A stretch of DNA of 64,000 nt from Paludibacteraceae bacterium (GCA_017962085.1 JAGCWA010000059.1:62001-126000); one strand, 5' to 3'; shown: positions 20,015 through 32,200, counted from the stretch's first letter. Made by a program: numbers and translations. Notes: generated from the sequence alone by a model not told the origin.

Positions 20015-21085
20015 ATGAAGAGAAGTGCTGTTTTATTGTTCCTGCTGATGCTCTCCTGCTTCGCGGTGGGTGCGGAGGAGTTGAGTGAGCCTGTCAATGT
20101 CCCTAAAGAGCATGCGAAGGATGTGGATGCACTGGCGGCGTATATCAAGGAGAACTGTCGTGACACGCGTCAGAGGCTTTGGACGCTGCAGAACTGGTTG
20201 TCGGAGAACGTCATGTATGATCTCTCTGTGACGGATGTCCAGACTAAGTACAATACTGAGGACCTGGCCAACTGGACTTTGCGCAACAGAAAGGGTGTGT
20301 GCGCCAACTACTCGAGCCTCTTTTCCGAGGTCTCCAACAGGATGGGCATCCCCATGTTCATCATTGAGGGCTATACGCCGAAAGACAATATCGTGGGGGA
20401 GGGTGGTCATGCGTGGTGCGCCTGCATCATCGACAGCGTCCCTTATATGTTCGACCCGACCTGGTGCAGCGGATATTTCGAGCCGGGTAATCCCCGCGCC
20501 TACCACCAGCGCCTGGAAAATAAATTCTTCATGGTCTCTCCGGATAGCCTGAAGGAGAGCCATATCCCTTACGACCCGCTGATGCGCCTGGGGACGGGGG
20601 TGTCGCAGGACCTGACCTCGGGGGATACGATGAACCCGCCTGCCGTGGATGGAATGGGCTGGCTGGACTCGCTGACCGCTTATTTTCGGTTGGATTCCCT
20701 CGAGCAGAAAAAGGCCCTCTACGAGAGGCTTGTCCGCAACGGGGACGGCAATAAGCTGGCGGTCAGGTACACGGAGAACGTGAAACACTACATCGACGCG
20801 TGCACGTTGGAGGAACAGCAACGCAGATGCGAACGGATCATCTACCAAATCAGTGATCTGCACAACCGCATCGTGGACCTCAACTTCGTGAGCCCGGGCG
20901 CGGAACGCTCGATGCAGAATAAAATCGAGGAGCTTAAGGCTGAACTGAACGATATCCTGTCGCGGACGAATTCCGTGACGACACCGGTGCTCGCTAAACC
21001 TGCCCGGCAGATCCGCTCTTACCTCCAGGACCTTCTTCGGAAGGTGGATAAGTGCGAGACGTTGCTGAAAAAGAAAAAGAAGTAG
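20015..21085 (+). CDS. Secreted transglutaminase-like (cysteine protease fold) protein
   Basis: 356 residues. The start at 20015 gives a good signal peptide (MKRSAVLLFLLMLSCFAVGA then EEL); a longer in-frame reading from 19901 would run through the AT-rich repeat and the promoter and is rejected. Residues about 60-170 form a transglutaminase-like domain with a visible triad: Cys in RKGVCANYSSLF, His in GGHAWCACI, Asp in YMFDPTWCSG. Such domains in secreted bacterial proteins act as peptidases or amidases or in cross-linking; the substrate here is unknown. The C-terminal 130 residues are helical and charged, ending in KKKKK. Monocistronic by its own promoter. Confidence 0.8.
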   Translation: MKRSAVLLFLLMLSCFAVGAEELSEPVNVPKEHAKDVDALAAYIKENCRDTRQRLWTLQNWLSENVMYDLSVTDVQTKYNTEDLANWTLRNRKGVCANYSSLFSEVSNRMGIPMFIIEGYTPKDNIVGEGGHAWCACIIDSVPYMFDPTWCSGYFEPGNPRAYHQRLENKFFMVSPDSLKESHIPYDPLMRLGTGVSQDLTSGDTMNPPAVDGMGWLDSLTAYFRLDSLEQKKALYERLVRNGDGNKLAVRYTENVKHYIDACTLEEQQRRCERIIYQISDLHNRIVDLNFVSPGAERSMQNKIEELKAELNDILSRTNSVTTPVLAKPARQIRSYLQDLLRKVDKCETLLKKKKK

Positions 21086-21219
21086 CCGACGGTCGGGATG
21101 GACTGCTGCCATGTGTTTCACCGTAATGTGCGCTCGGCTCTTTCGTTTAGACGAAGCATGGAGCGATAGTTCCTCACGGAGAAAATGGTTCACGTAGTTT
21201 GATGCGAAATTACCGCATC

Positions 21220-21259
21220 CTACTAATCGTAAATTGTAAATCGTAAAATAGTAAATGTC
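21220..21259. repeat. Short AT-rich repeat copy and hairpin
   Basis: 'cgtaaattgtaaatcgtaaaatagtaaat' is a small copy of the AT-rich family. Just before it, GATGCG (21201-21206) can pair with CGCATC (21214-21219), but no T run follows, so I do not call a terminator. The rest of the 21086-21338 spacer shows nothing recognisable. Confidence 0.5.
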
Positions 21260-21299
21260 ATATGTCTAATGCAGTATATGAAACCTCCGCATGCATGTG

Positions 21300-21329
21300 T
21301 TGCTTTTTCCCCGAATCTTTTTATCTTTG
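21300..21329 (+). promoter_or_regulatory. Promoter of the EamA-type permease gene
   Basis: TTG (21300-21302), 19-bp spacer, TATCTTTG (21322-21329), an exact -7 element, 9 bp before the first ATG. Confidence 0.6.
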
Positions 21330-21338
21330 TGAAAACGG

Positions 21339-22256
21339 ATGATTATGTTGAAGTTGACCAAACGCCAATATGGTATCTTACTCGCTTTGCTGGGTGCGAC
21401 GCTCTATGCGGTGAACGCTCCTTTCTCGAAGATCGTGCTTGATTACCTGCCGCCTATCCTGACGGCTGGATTCCTCTATCTGGGTTCGGGCCTGGGTATG
21501 CTGGCGATCGCGTCGTTCAGGAGCCGCCACGGCACGGATAATGTGGAGAAGAAACTGGACCGCAAGGAGTGGCCGTATGTCTTAGCGATGATCGCCTTGG
21601 ATATCGTGGGACCGATCTGCCTCATGGTGGGCTTGCAGAAGACCACGGCGGCGAACGCTTCCCTGCTGAGCGATTTCGAGATCGTGGCGACCGCCATCCT
21701 CGCGTGGCTCTTCTTCCAGGAACGCATCTCCAAGCGGCTTTGGGTGGGCATCGCCTTCGTGACGCTCTCTTGCTGCGTGCTCTCCTGCGAGGAGATGGAC
21801 AGCCTGCGGTTCTCTTCCGGCTCCTTGTACGTTATCTTGGCGGCTTTCTGCTGGGGCTTGGACAATAACTGCACCCGACGGATCGCCTCGAAGGACCCGA
21901 TGCAGATCGTCCTCATGAAGGGTATCTTTTCGGGGGTCGGCATGCTCCTGATCGGTTTCCTCATCGGGGAGACCATAGAGGTCATTTGGCCCATCTTCGC
22001 GGCGATGGCCATCGGATTGGTCTCGTACGGCTTGAGTGTCTTTGTAGACATCTATGCGCAACGGTCGTTGGGCGCCGCCCGTACGAGTGCCTACTATGCG
22101 GTCGCTCCCTTCATCGGCACGGGCCTCTCGCTGCTGATCTTCCAGCAGACGCCGCCCCACACCTATTGGGTGGGACTAGCCCTGATGGCGGTGGGCGCTT
22201 GGCTGTGCGCCAAGGATTCTTTCGACGATAAGATAAATATGTTAAATGATAATTGA
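21339..22256 (+). CDS. EamA/DMT-family permease
   Basis: 305 residues (or 303 from the second ATG at 21345) with about ten hydrophobic segments arranged as two EamA halves. The first half opens LLALLGATLYAVNAPFSKIV and contains KTTAANASLLSDFEIVATA; the second opens SLYVILAAFCWGLDNNCTRR. This is the drug/metabolite transporter superfamily, inner-membrane exporters or importers of small molecules. The substrate cannot be told from sequence. The next gene starts 6 bp after its stop and is probably co-transcribed. Confidence 0.88.
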   Translation: MIMLKLTKRQYGILLALLGATLYAVNAPFSKIVLDYLPPILTAGFLYLGSGLGMLAIASFRSRHGTDNVEKKLDRKEWPYVLAMIALDIVGPICLMVGLQKTTAANASLLSDFEIVATAILAWLFFQERISKRLWVGIAFVTLSCCVLSCEEMDSLRFSSGSLYVILAAFCWGLDNNCTRRIASKDPMQIVLMKGIFSGVGMLLIGFLIGETIEVIWPIFAAMAIGLVSYGLSVFVDIYAQRSLGAARTSAYYAVAPFIGTGLSLLIFQQTPPHTYWVGLALMAVGAWLCAKDSFDDKINMLNDN

Positions 22257-22262
22257 TTGAAT

Positions 22263-22625
22263 ATGGGTTTGATAGATTCTATACTCGGTAAGGCGAGTGA
22301 GGTGGACGGAAAGAAGATCAGAAGTGATTTCGATCATGTCCTTTTGGAGAATGAAACGGTGGAAACGGCTTTCGCGGTCTCCCGCCAATGTCTGTTGTTC
22401 ACGGACAAGCGAATGATTTTCATGGAAGTGCAGGGGCTTATCAAGTCGGAGAATGCCTTCACCTCTGTTCCGTACCGAAGCGTCGTCACCTTTTCTGCGA
22501 ACTTCGCGAAGCCATGCACGCTGACGATCTATCTGGTCGGCAGGGAGAAACCTTTCGTGTTCGAGTTCGGCCGCGAGTCGGGGCTGGAGACGGCGCAGAT
22601 GTTGTTGGCGGCACACGTGGGATAA
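22263..22625 (+). CDS. Small bacterial PH-domain protein
   Basis: 120 residues from the ATG at 22263 (MGLIDSILGKASEVDGKKIR). The whole chain resembles the single-domain bacterial PH family (PF08000-like), with QCLLFTDKRMIFMEVQGL and SVPYRSVVTFSANFA as the characteristic strands. The function of this family is not settled; no signal peptide or membrane segment is seen. It is the last gene of the permease unit. Confidence 0.7.
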   Translation: MGLIDSILGKASEVDGKKIRSDFDHVLLENETVETAFAVSRQCLLFTDKRMIFMEVQGLIKSENAFTSVPYRSVVTFSANFAKPCTLTIYLVGREKPFVFEFGRESGLETAQMLLAAHVG

Positions 22626-22628
22626 TTA

Positions 22629-22950
22629 TGAATTAAGAATTAATAATTAAGAATTAAGAATTTTGAATTAAGAAACGTTAGTTCGACGTAGTCAATTAAA
22701 AATTTTTGGGAGGTGCATCCCTACATGATTCGCACGACCTAAGCCCTGGAAGGGCGACATCCCCCAGGCAGGGGTGTAAACCCCTGTGAATGAAACGACG
22801 AGTGTATTTATAGCCCTGAAGGGGCGACACCATGATAATTGTGAATTTTAAATTATGAATTGTAGGGGCGAATAACATTCGCCCCTTTTCATTTGTTATG
22901 AATTACGCGCATCCCTACATGATGCGCCCACCCTTCGTTATTGCCCTAAT
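22629..22950. repeat. Intergenic repeat site 2: AT-rich array and GC-rich composite element
   Basis: Starts with 'ttaagaatt' tandem units (to about 22672), then a motif GTTCGACGTAGTCAATT also seen near 56870 and 56907 in the opposite orientation. The GC-rich element follows, in reverse orientation relative to sites 3 to 5: CAGGGGT-gtaa-ACCCCTG, CCCTGGAAGGGCGACATC, and near the end GGGGCGAAT-aac-ATTCGCCCC followed by TTTT (22865-22889), which could also act as a terminator. No gene is visible between 22626 and 23233. Confidence 0.65.
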
Positions 22951-23083
22951 TCATGGTATTGTCCCTCCCATTCTCATTGACATTAAATAAGAAATAACAA
23001 ACAAACGAATTATATATTTAAATAATTCCCTGTATTTAAAGTATTTCTGCTAACTTTCTTATTCTTTTTGTAAAGTGTTTCCC

Positions 23084-23111
23084 ATGATTGGCGGTTGATG
23101 CCGCCGATGAT
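23084..23111 (+). promoter_or_regulatory. Hairpin in the long leader of giant gene 1
   Basis: ATGATTGGCGG (23084-23094) pairs with CCGCCGATGAT (23101-23111) around a 6-nt loop, with one mismatch and one G-U pair. It lies about 120 nt upstream of the start codon in a spacer otherwise free of repeats. Its role, if any, is unknown; no clear TAnnTTTG promoter was found nearby. Confidence 0.35.
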
Positions 23112-23233
23112 AGGAAATGTGTGTTTATTGAAGCTATAAATATGTGAATGGACGTGAATTGCTTTTCTATGGTATTGGATCATCGCCCCATCGCTATGGC
23201 TTGGCATTAGAGTAGAATAAAAAATTACAGCTT

Positions 23234-26200
23234 ATGAGAAAAATAATTACTGCTTTCATGATGATGCTTTGCGCCGTCTGCATGGCGAGCGCGGCCAATT
23301 ACCTCACTTTTACGGCTGAGGAGGATAGTTCCACGTTCGGGATAATGAACAAAGGTAATTATCCTAGCTTGTTGTATTCGACGGATGGCGGGGAGAACTG
23401 GAGCTTCTTAGCTGGATCCACGCCCATTTTAGCCCATAAAGGCGACAAAGCCCTGCTGAAGGCAGATTGTCCCAATGGTTTTTCAGCCAATAGGGATTGT
23501 TATTCAACTTTCACGATGACAGGGAAAGTGGCCGCCAGCGGTAGTGTGATGAGCCTGGTTGACGGCACCGGCCTTTCTACGGAAATCCCTAATAATTACT
23601 GTTTCCAAAAGTTATTCAGTGGTTGCACCAGCCTGACGCAAGCCCCTGAATTGCCAGCGACGACATTGGCCAATTATTGTTATTATGAAATGTTCTCCGG
23701 CTGCACCAGTCTTACGCAAGCCCCTGAATTGCCTGCGACGACATTGTCCAATTATTGTTATTGTGAAATGTTCTCCGGTTGTACCAGCCTGACGCAGGCG
23801 CCTGAATTGCCAGCAACGAAATTGTCTCAATATTGTTATTGGGGAATGTTCTCAGGTTGCACCAGCCTGACGCAAGCCCCGGAATTGTCCGCCACGACAT
23901 TGGCAGGTTATTGCTACCAGTCAATGTTCTCCGGCTGCACCAGCCTGACACAAGCCCCGGAATTGTCCGCCACGACATTGACAGGTTATTGTTATCAGGA
24001 CATGTTCTCTGGTTGCACCAGCCTGACGAAAGCTCCTAAACTGCAGTCGACGACATTGGCTCCTTGTTGTTATTTAGGTATGTTCTCCGGTTGCACCAGC
24101 CTGACGCAGGCGCCTGAATTGCCAGCCACAACATTAGCTGAAAACTGTTATGTCAATATGTTCTCAGGTTGTGCCAGCCTGACGCAGGCGCCGAATTTGC
24201 CTGCCACGACATTGGCTAATCGTTGTTATATGTCTATGTTCTCAGGTTGCACGAACTTGTCCCGAATCCATGTCTCGTTTGATTCTTGGAATGGCGGTGC
24301 TGGCACTCTTGATTGGGTCAAAGACGTAGCCCCTGCCGGCACCTTCATTTGCCCTGATGCATTGCCTCTTGAATGTGGGAAGAATAGGATACCGTCAGGT
24401 TGGAAGGTGAAAAAAATTATTGATGGAGATTCCGTTGATGTGCCTGTCAATTACAACTATCTCACCTTCACGGCCGAGGAGGATGGTTCCACGTTCGGAA
24501 TCGTGAACAAGAAAAATAATGATCCTGATGTGCAATATTCGTTGGACGGTGGGAAGACATGGACCGCTTTGTCGGGAGGCGATACGGTCGTATTAGCCCA
24601 TAAGGGGGACAAAGCCTTGTTGAGAGGAGGTAATTCCCAATTTTTCTCAAAGGATCAGTATCAATATTCCTCCTTTACGATGACAGGGAAGGTGGCCGCT
24701 AGCGGTAGTGTGATGAGTCTAATCGACGGAATAGGACTTTCCACAAAAATCCCTTGTAATTACTGTTTCTATAGTTTGTTCTCGGGGTGTGCAGGTCTGA
24801 CGCAGGCTCCTGAAATGCCAGCGACGACATTGTCTAATTATTGTTATTGGAAAATGTTCTTCGGTTGCACCAGTCTGACGCAAGCCTCCGAATTGCCAGC
24901 CACGACATTGACTGGAAATTGTTATGAATCTATGTTCTCAGGCTGCACCAGCCTGACGCAAGCCCCTGCATTGCCGGCGACGACATTGACTGAAAAATGT
25001 TATTATGAAATGTTCTCAGGCTGCGCCAGTCTGACGCAAGCCCCCGAATTGCCTGCCACGACATTGATTGGAAATTGTTATGAATCTATGTTCTCAGGCT
25101 GCGCCAGCTTGAGACAAGCCCCTGCGTTGCCGGCGACGACATTGACTGAAAAATGTTATTATAGAATGTTCTCAGGTTGCGCGAGTCTGACGCAAGCCCC
25201 TGCATTACCAGCCACGACATTGGCCAATTATTGTTATTATGAGATGTTCTCCGGCTGCACCAGTTTGACGCAAGCCCCTGCATTGTCCGCCACGACGTTG
25301 GCCGAATGGTCTTGTTCGGGTATGTTCAAGAATTGCGCGGGTCTGACGCAAGCTCCCATATTGCTGGCCACGACATTGGCTTATTATTGTTATTATGAAA
25401 TGTTTTCAGGTTGCACCAGTTTGACGCAAGCCCCCGAACTGCCTGCTACGACATTGGCTGAGTATTGTTATAACAGGATGTTCTTAGGTTGCGCGAGTCT
25501 GACGCAAGCCCCCGAATTGCCAGCCACGACATTGATAAAATCCTGTTATGAGGGGATGTTCAAAGGTTGCACCAGCCTGACGAAAGCTCCTAAACTGCAG
25601 TCGACGACATTGGCTATTTTTTGCTATCGTGACATGTTCTCCGGCTGCACCAGCCTGACGCAGGCGCCTGCATTGCCAGCCACAAAATTAGCTGAAAGCT
25701 GTTATGCCAATATGTTCTCAGGTTGTGCCAAAGTGTCCGAAATCCATGTCTCCTTTGAGGATTGGGGGTATTATTGGGCGACCACTGGATGGCTCAAGGA
25801 CGTAGCCCCTACCGGCACCTTCATTTGCCCGAAAGCATTGCCGCTTGAGTATGGAGTGGACAGAATACCGGAAGGGTGGACGGTGAAATATATTGACGAT
25901 ACGGTTGCGGCTGAGACCAACTATCTCACCTTCACGGCAGAGGAGGATGGCTCTTCGTTCGGAATCGTGAACAACGAAGGAAATAATCCAGACGTGCAGT
26001 ATTCATTGGATGGCGGAAAAACATGGACCGCACTGGCTGCAGGGGATACCATCACGTTGGCCCACAAGGGGGACAAGGCTTTGTTGAGAGGGGATAATCC
26101 GGAAGGGTTCTCAAAGGATTATGAAATATACTCGTCTTTTACGATGACGGGCAAGATAGCCGCCAGTGGTAGTGTGATGAGCCTAATTGACGGCATGGGC

Positions 26201-29200
26201 AAAACCCTTGTCATTCCTTCTCTTTATTGCTTCTATAAGTTGTTCTCTGGTTGCACCAGTCTGACGCAAGCCCCTGAATTGCCTGCCACAACGTTGGCAG
26301 GTTGTTGTTATCAATATATGTTCAAAGGTTGCACCAGTTTGACGCAAGCGCCCGCATTGCCGGCTATGACATTGGCGGATCGTTGTTATCAATATATGTT
26401 CGAAGGATGCACCAGCCTGACGCAGGCACCAGCATTGCCGGCGACAACATTGTCCGAATGGTGCTATGGATACATGTTCAAAGGTTGCACCAGCCTGACG
26501 CAAGCCCCAGAATTGCCAGCAACGACGTTGGTAAGTGCTTGTTATCAATACATGTTCTCAGGTTGCACCAGTCTGACACAAGCTCCAAAATTGCCAGCTC
26601 CAGAATTGCTGGCCAACTCAAATGCGAAAAATAGTTGTTATCTCGGAATGTTCTCAGGGTGTACGAACTTGTCTGAAATCAGTGTAGCCTTCGTCGAGTG
26701 GAAAGACAGCTCTGATCAGGAGGACAACACTTATCGTTGGGTCGAAAACGTCGCCCCTACCGGCACCTTCATCTGCCCGAAAGCCTTGCCGCTTGAGTAT
26801 GGAGAGGATAGGATACCGGAAGGTTGGACGGTGAAATATATCGAGGACCTAGCCAATTACCTCACCTTCACGGCGGAGGAGGATAGTTCTTCGTTCGGAA
26901 TTGTGAACAACGGTGACAACAACCCAGACGTGCAGTATTCATTAGATGGCGGGGCGACATGGATCGCCTTGTCGGGAGGCAAGATGGTCACGTTAGCCCA
27001 TAAGGGAGACAAGGCTTTGCTGAAGGGAAATAATCCCCAAGGGTTCTCAAAGAATTATGATCAATATTCATCCTTTAAGATGACCGGGAAAGTGGCCGCA
27101 AGCGGTAGTGTGATGAGCCTGATCGATGGCGTAGGCCTTTCTACGGAGATTCCTAATAGTCATTGTTTCTTTGTTTTGTTCGAGTATTGCAGAGGATTGA
27201 CACAAGCGCCCGAATTGCCAGCCACGACATTGACCGAATTGTGTTATTGGTATATGTTTAGGTCTTGCACCAGCCTGAAGCAAGCCCCTGAACTGCCGGC
27301 CATGACATTGGCTAATAAATGTTATTGCCTTATGTTCTCAGGTTGCACGAGTCTGACGCAAGCTCCGGCACTTCCTGCCACGACCTTGGCTCCTTATTGT
27401 TATAGGAACATGTTCTCCGGCTGCAAGGGTCTGACGCAGGCACCGGAATTGCCAGCGACAACATTGGCAGAATCCTGTTATTATAATATGTTTGAAGATT
27501 GCACTAGTCTGACGCGAGCTCCGCATTTGCCAGCCACGACGTTAGCTGATTATTGTTATATGGGAATGTTCTCAGGTTGCACAAGCCTATCCCAAATCAG
27601 TGTCTCATTTGATGATTGGGGGGAAAATCGTGGCACTTATGGATGGGTCAGTAACGTTGCCCCTACCGGCACCTTCATCTGCCCTAACGCTTTGGCTCAG
27701 AGATATGGTGAGGATAGGATTCCTGTGGGTTGGACATTGGAATATAATAGGATCGATCCTAACTACCTCACCTTCACGGCCGAGGAGGATGGCTCTTCGT
27801 TCGGAATCGTGAACATAAATAATAATAATCCTGACGTGCAGTATTCATTGGATGGAGGGAAGACGTGGACTGCCTTGGCGGAAGGTGACACGGTCGTATT
27901 AGCCCATAAGGGTGACAAGGCATTGTTGAAGGGAAATAATCCCGAAGGTTTCTCATTCTCAAAGTTGGATAATTCATCTTTTAGGATGACAGGGAAAGTG
28001 GCCGCCAGCGGTAGTGTGATGAGTCTGATCGATGGAGTAGGTGTTTCTACGGAAGTTCCTGGGAATTTCTGTTTCTATAAATTGTTCCAAGGTTGCACCA
28101 GTCTGACGCAAGCCCCCGAATTGCCAGCGACGATATTGGCTGATAATTGTTATTGGGGGATGTTCTATCATTGCACCAGTCTGACGCAAGCCCCAGAATT
28201 GCCAGCTACAACGTTGGCTGAGGGCTGTTATTACGAGATGTTCTCAGGTTGCACCAGCCTGTCGGAAATCAAAGTGCCCTTTGATGATTGGAATCACGGT
28301 GATTACACTGCTGAATGGGTCATTGACGTAGCCCCTACCGGCACCTTCATCTGCCCGAAAGCATTGCCTCTTGAGTATGGATGGGAAAGTATACCGGAAG
28401 GTTGGACGGTGAAATATATCGAGGACATGGCCAATTACCTCACCTTCACGGCCGAGGAGGATGGTTCCACGTTCGGAATCGTGAACAACGCTGGCAACAA
28501 CCCAGACTTGCAGTATTCTTTGGACGGTGGGAAGACATGGACTGCCTTGGCTGGGGGCGACTCGGTCTTATTAGCCCATAAGGGAGACAAGGCCTTGCTG
28601 AAGGGAGACAATCCACAAGGGTTCTCAAAGAGCTTTTATCAACCAACCTTTAAGATGACAGGGAAAGTGGCCGCCAGCGGTAGTGTGATGAGTCTAATCT
28701 GTGGAACAGGACTTTCTACGGAAATTTTGGGGAATTCTTGTTTCGTGAATTTATTTAAGGATTGCACCAGCCTGACGCAAGCCCCTGAGTTGCCAGCCAC
28801 GATATTGACAGAATACTGTTATGATGGTATGTTCTCCGGTTGCACCAGCTTGACGCAAGCGCCTGAATTGCCGGCCACGACATTGGATTATGTTTGTTAT
28901 GCGAATATGTTCGAGGGTTGCACCGGTCTGACGCAAGCTCCAAAATTGCCAGCCACAACGTTATTGGAAGGTTGCTATGCGAATATGTTCTCAGGTTGTA
29001 CAAGCCTATCGGAAATCAATGTCTCATTTGAAGATTGGGATTATGGTATGGGGACTGGTCGTTGGGTCACCAACGTAGCTCCTACCGGCACCTTCATCTG
29101 TCCGAAAGCACTGGCTCTTGAGTATGGAGAGAATAGAATCCCTGAAGGTTGGACGGTGAAATATATCGATGATACGGTTGCGGCTGAGCCCAACTATTTG

Positions 29201-32200
29201 ACCTTCACGGCCGAGGAGGATGGCTCTACGTTCGGAATCGTGAACAACGGTGACAACAACCCAGACGTGCAGTATTCATTGGATGGTGGGGAAACTTGGA
29301 CCGCACTGGCTGCAGGCGATACCATCACGTTGGCCCATAAGGGTGACAAGGCTTTGTTGAGGGGAAATAATCCGGAAGGGTTCTCAAAGGATATAAAAAT
29401 ATGCTCGTCTTTTACGATGACGGGCAAGATAGCCGCCAGCGGTAGCGTGATGAGCCTGATCGACGGAACAGGACTTTCTACGGAGATTCCTAATGAGTAC
29501 TGTTTCTGTAGATTGTTCAGAGCTTGCACCAGTCTCACCCGAGCCCCTGAATTACCTGCTACGAAATTGGCTAGAGGTTGTTATGAATCTATGTTCTCAG
29601 GTTGCACCAGTCTGACGCAAGCCCCTGAATTGCCTGCTACAACGTTGGCAAGTTGTTGTTATGAATTCATGTTCTCAGGTTGCACAAGTCTTACGCAAGC
29701 CCCTGCATTGCCAGCCACGACGTTGGCGGAAAGTTGTTATGATGGAATGTTCTCAGGTTGCACCAGCCTGTCGCAAGCTCCTGAACTGCCAGCGACGACA
29801 TTGGCACCAACCTGTTATTGCGAAATGTTCTCCGGATGTACGAGTTTGACGCAAGCCCCTGAATTACCTGCTACGACATTGGTTGAAGGTTGTTACTACG
29901 GTATGTTCAAAGGTTGCACCAGTCTAACTGAAGCCCCTGAATTACCTGCCACGACATTGGCTGGTTATTGTTATTCCAGTATGTTCAAAGGTTGCACCAG
30001 TCTAACTGAAGCCCCTGAATTACCTGCCACGACATTGGCTGATTATTGTTATTCCAGTATGTTCTACGGTTGTACAAACCTGTCTCAAATCGATGTTGCC
30101 TTTGAGGAGTGGCCTATCAATGAAGGAACTTATAATTATGTCGCAAACGTCGCCCCAACCGGCACCTTCATCTGCCCGAAAACGTTGGCTCTCGAATATG
30201 GAATAAGCAGGATACCGGAGGGTTGGACGGTGAAATATATAGAGGACATGCCTAACTACCTCACCTTCACGGCAGAGGAGGATGGCTCTACGTTCAGAAT
30301 CGTGAACAACGGTGACAACAACCCAGACGTGCAGTATTCCTTGGATGGTGGAGAAACCTGGACCGCCTTAGCTGCAGGAGATACCATCACGTTGGCCCAT
30401 AAGGGTGACAAGGCTTTGTTGAGGGGAAATAATCCGGAAGGGTTCTCAAAGGATGGGAATCAATATTCAACATTTAAAATGACAGGGAAAGTGGCTGCCA
30501 GCGGTAGTGTGATGAGCTTAATCGATGGAACGGGTCTTTCTACGGAAATTCCTGGGAATTACTGTTTCTATAGTTTGTTCTCGGGGTGTACAGGTCTGAC
30601 GCAGACGCCTGAATTACCAGCTATGACATTGGCTAATTATTGTTATGGTTATATGTTCTCCGGTTGCACCAGTCTGACGCAAGCCCCCAAATTGCCGGCT
30701 ACGACATTGGCTGTGGGTTGTTATTCCTTCATGTTCTCCGGTTGCACCAGTCTGACGCAAGCCCCCGAACTGCCAGCTACTACGTTGGCTGAAGATTGTT
30801 ATTCTTTTATGTTCTCAGGCTGCACCGGCCTGACACAAGCCCCAAAATTGCCAGCTACAACGTTGGCTGATGCTTGTTATTACGAGATGTTCTCAGGTTG
30901 CACCAGTCTGACGCAAGCCCCCGAATTGCCAGCGACGAATTTAGCTGCTTCTTGTTATTGGAGAATGTTCTCAGGTTGCACCAGTCTGACGCAAGCCCCC
31001 GAACTGCCAGCTACTACGTTGGCTGAAGATTGTTATTCTTTTATGTTCTCAGGCTGCACCGGCCTGGCCCAGGCCCCTGAATTGCCTGCTACTACATTGG
31101 CTTATGGTTGTTATAATGGTATATTCGTAGGTTGCGAAAGCCTATCCCAGATTCGTGTCTCATTTGATGAATGGTCTTACGCCTTCACTGGTGACTGGGC
31201 TGTACGTGTAGCCCCTACCGGCACCTTCATCTGCCCGAAAGACCTGCCTCTCGAGTATGGAGATAGCAGAATACCGGAAGGTTGGACGGTGAAATATATC
31301 GAAGATACGGTTGCGGTGGAGGCCAACTACCTCACCTTCACGGCAGAGGAGGATGGCTCTACGTTCGGAATCGTGAACAAAGATAACAATCCCGACATCC
31401 AGTATTCATTGGATGGTGGGGAAACCTGGACCGCACTGGCTGCAGGCGATACCATCACGTTGGCCCATAAGGGAGACAAGGCTTTGTTGAAGGGAAATAA
31501 TCCCGGAGGTTTCTCAAAGTATTGGGAGCAATATTCAACCTTTAAGATGACCGGGAAAGTGGCCGCCAGTGGTAGTGTGATGAGTCTAATCGATGGAGTA
31601 GGACTTTCTACGGAGATTCCTAATGGTGAATGTTTTAACAGTTTATTCAAGGATTGCGCTAGTCTGACTCAAGCGCCGGAATTGCCAGCGACGAAATTGC
31701 AATGGAGTTGTTATGAATCTATGTTCGCTGGTTGCACCAGTCTGACTCAAGCTCCCGAATTGCCAGCGACGAATTTAGCTGCTTCTTGTTATTGGAGAAT
31801 GTTCTCAGGTTGCACGAGTCTGCTGCAAGCCCCAGAATTGCCGGCTACGAATTTGTTGGAGAAGAGTTCATATGCATTGATGTTCTCAGGTTGTACAAGC
31901 CTATCGGAAATCAATGTCTCATTTGAATATTGGGATTATGGTATGGGGACTGAAGAATGGGTCAAAGACGTCGCCCCTACCGGCACCTTCATCTGCCCGA
32001 AGACCTTGCCTCTTGAGTATGGAGAGAGCAGAATACCGGAAGGATGGACGGTGAAATATATAGAGGATGGTTCTGGCGTAAATACCACCTTGGCCGACAA
32101 TATCTCCGTATGGAGCGATGATTTAACTATCTTTGTGCGCGGTGCGGAGGGGGAGGTTTCCCTTTATGATATGTCGGGCAAGCGAGTGGCAGTCTCCAAC

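Noticed and set aside
20033-21193. 386-codon minus-strand frame opposite the transglutaminase-like gene
   Set aside because: Arg/His-rich shadow of a gene with signal peptide and catalytic triad on the plus strand.
23051-23070. TAACTTTC / ATTCTTTTTG as promoter of giant gene 1
   Set aside because: Neither fits TAnnTTTG at the right spacing with an upstream TTG, so no promoter is called.
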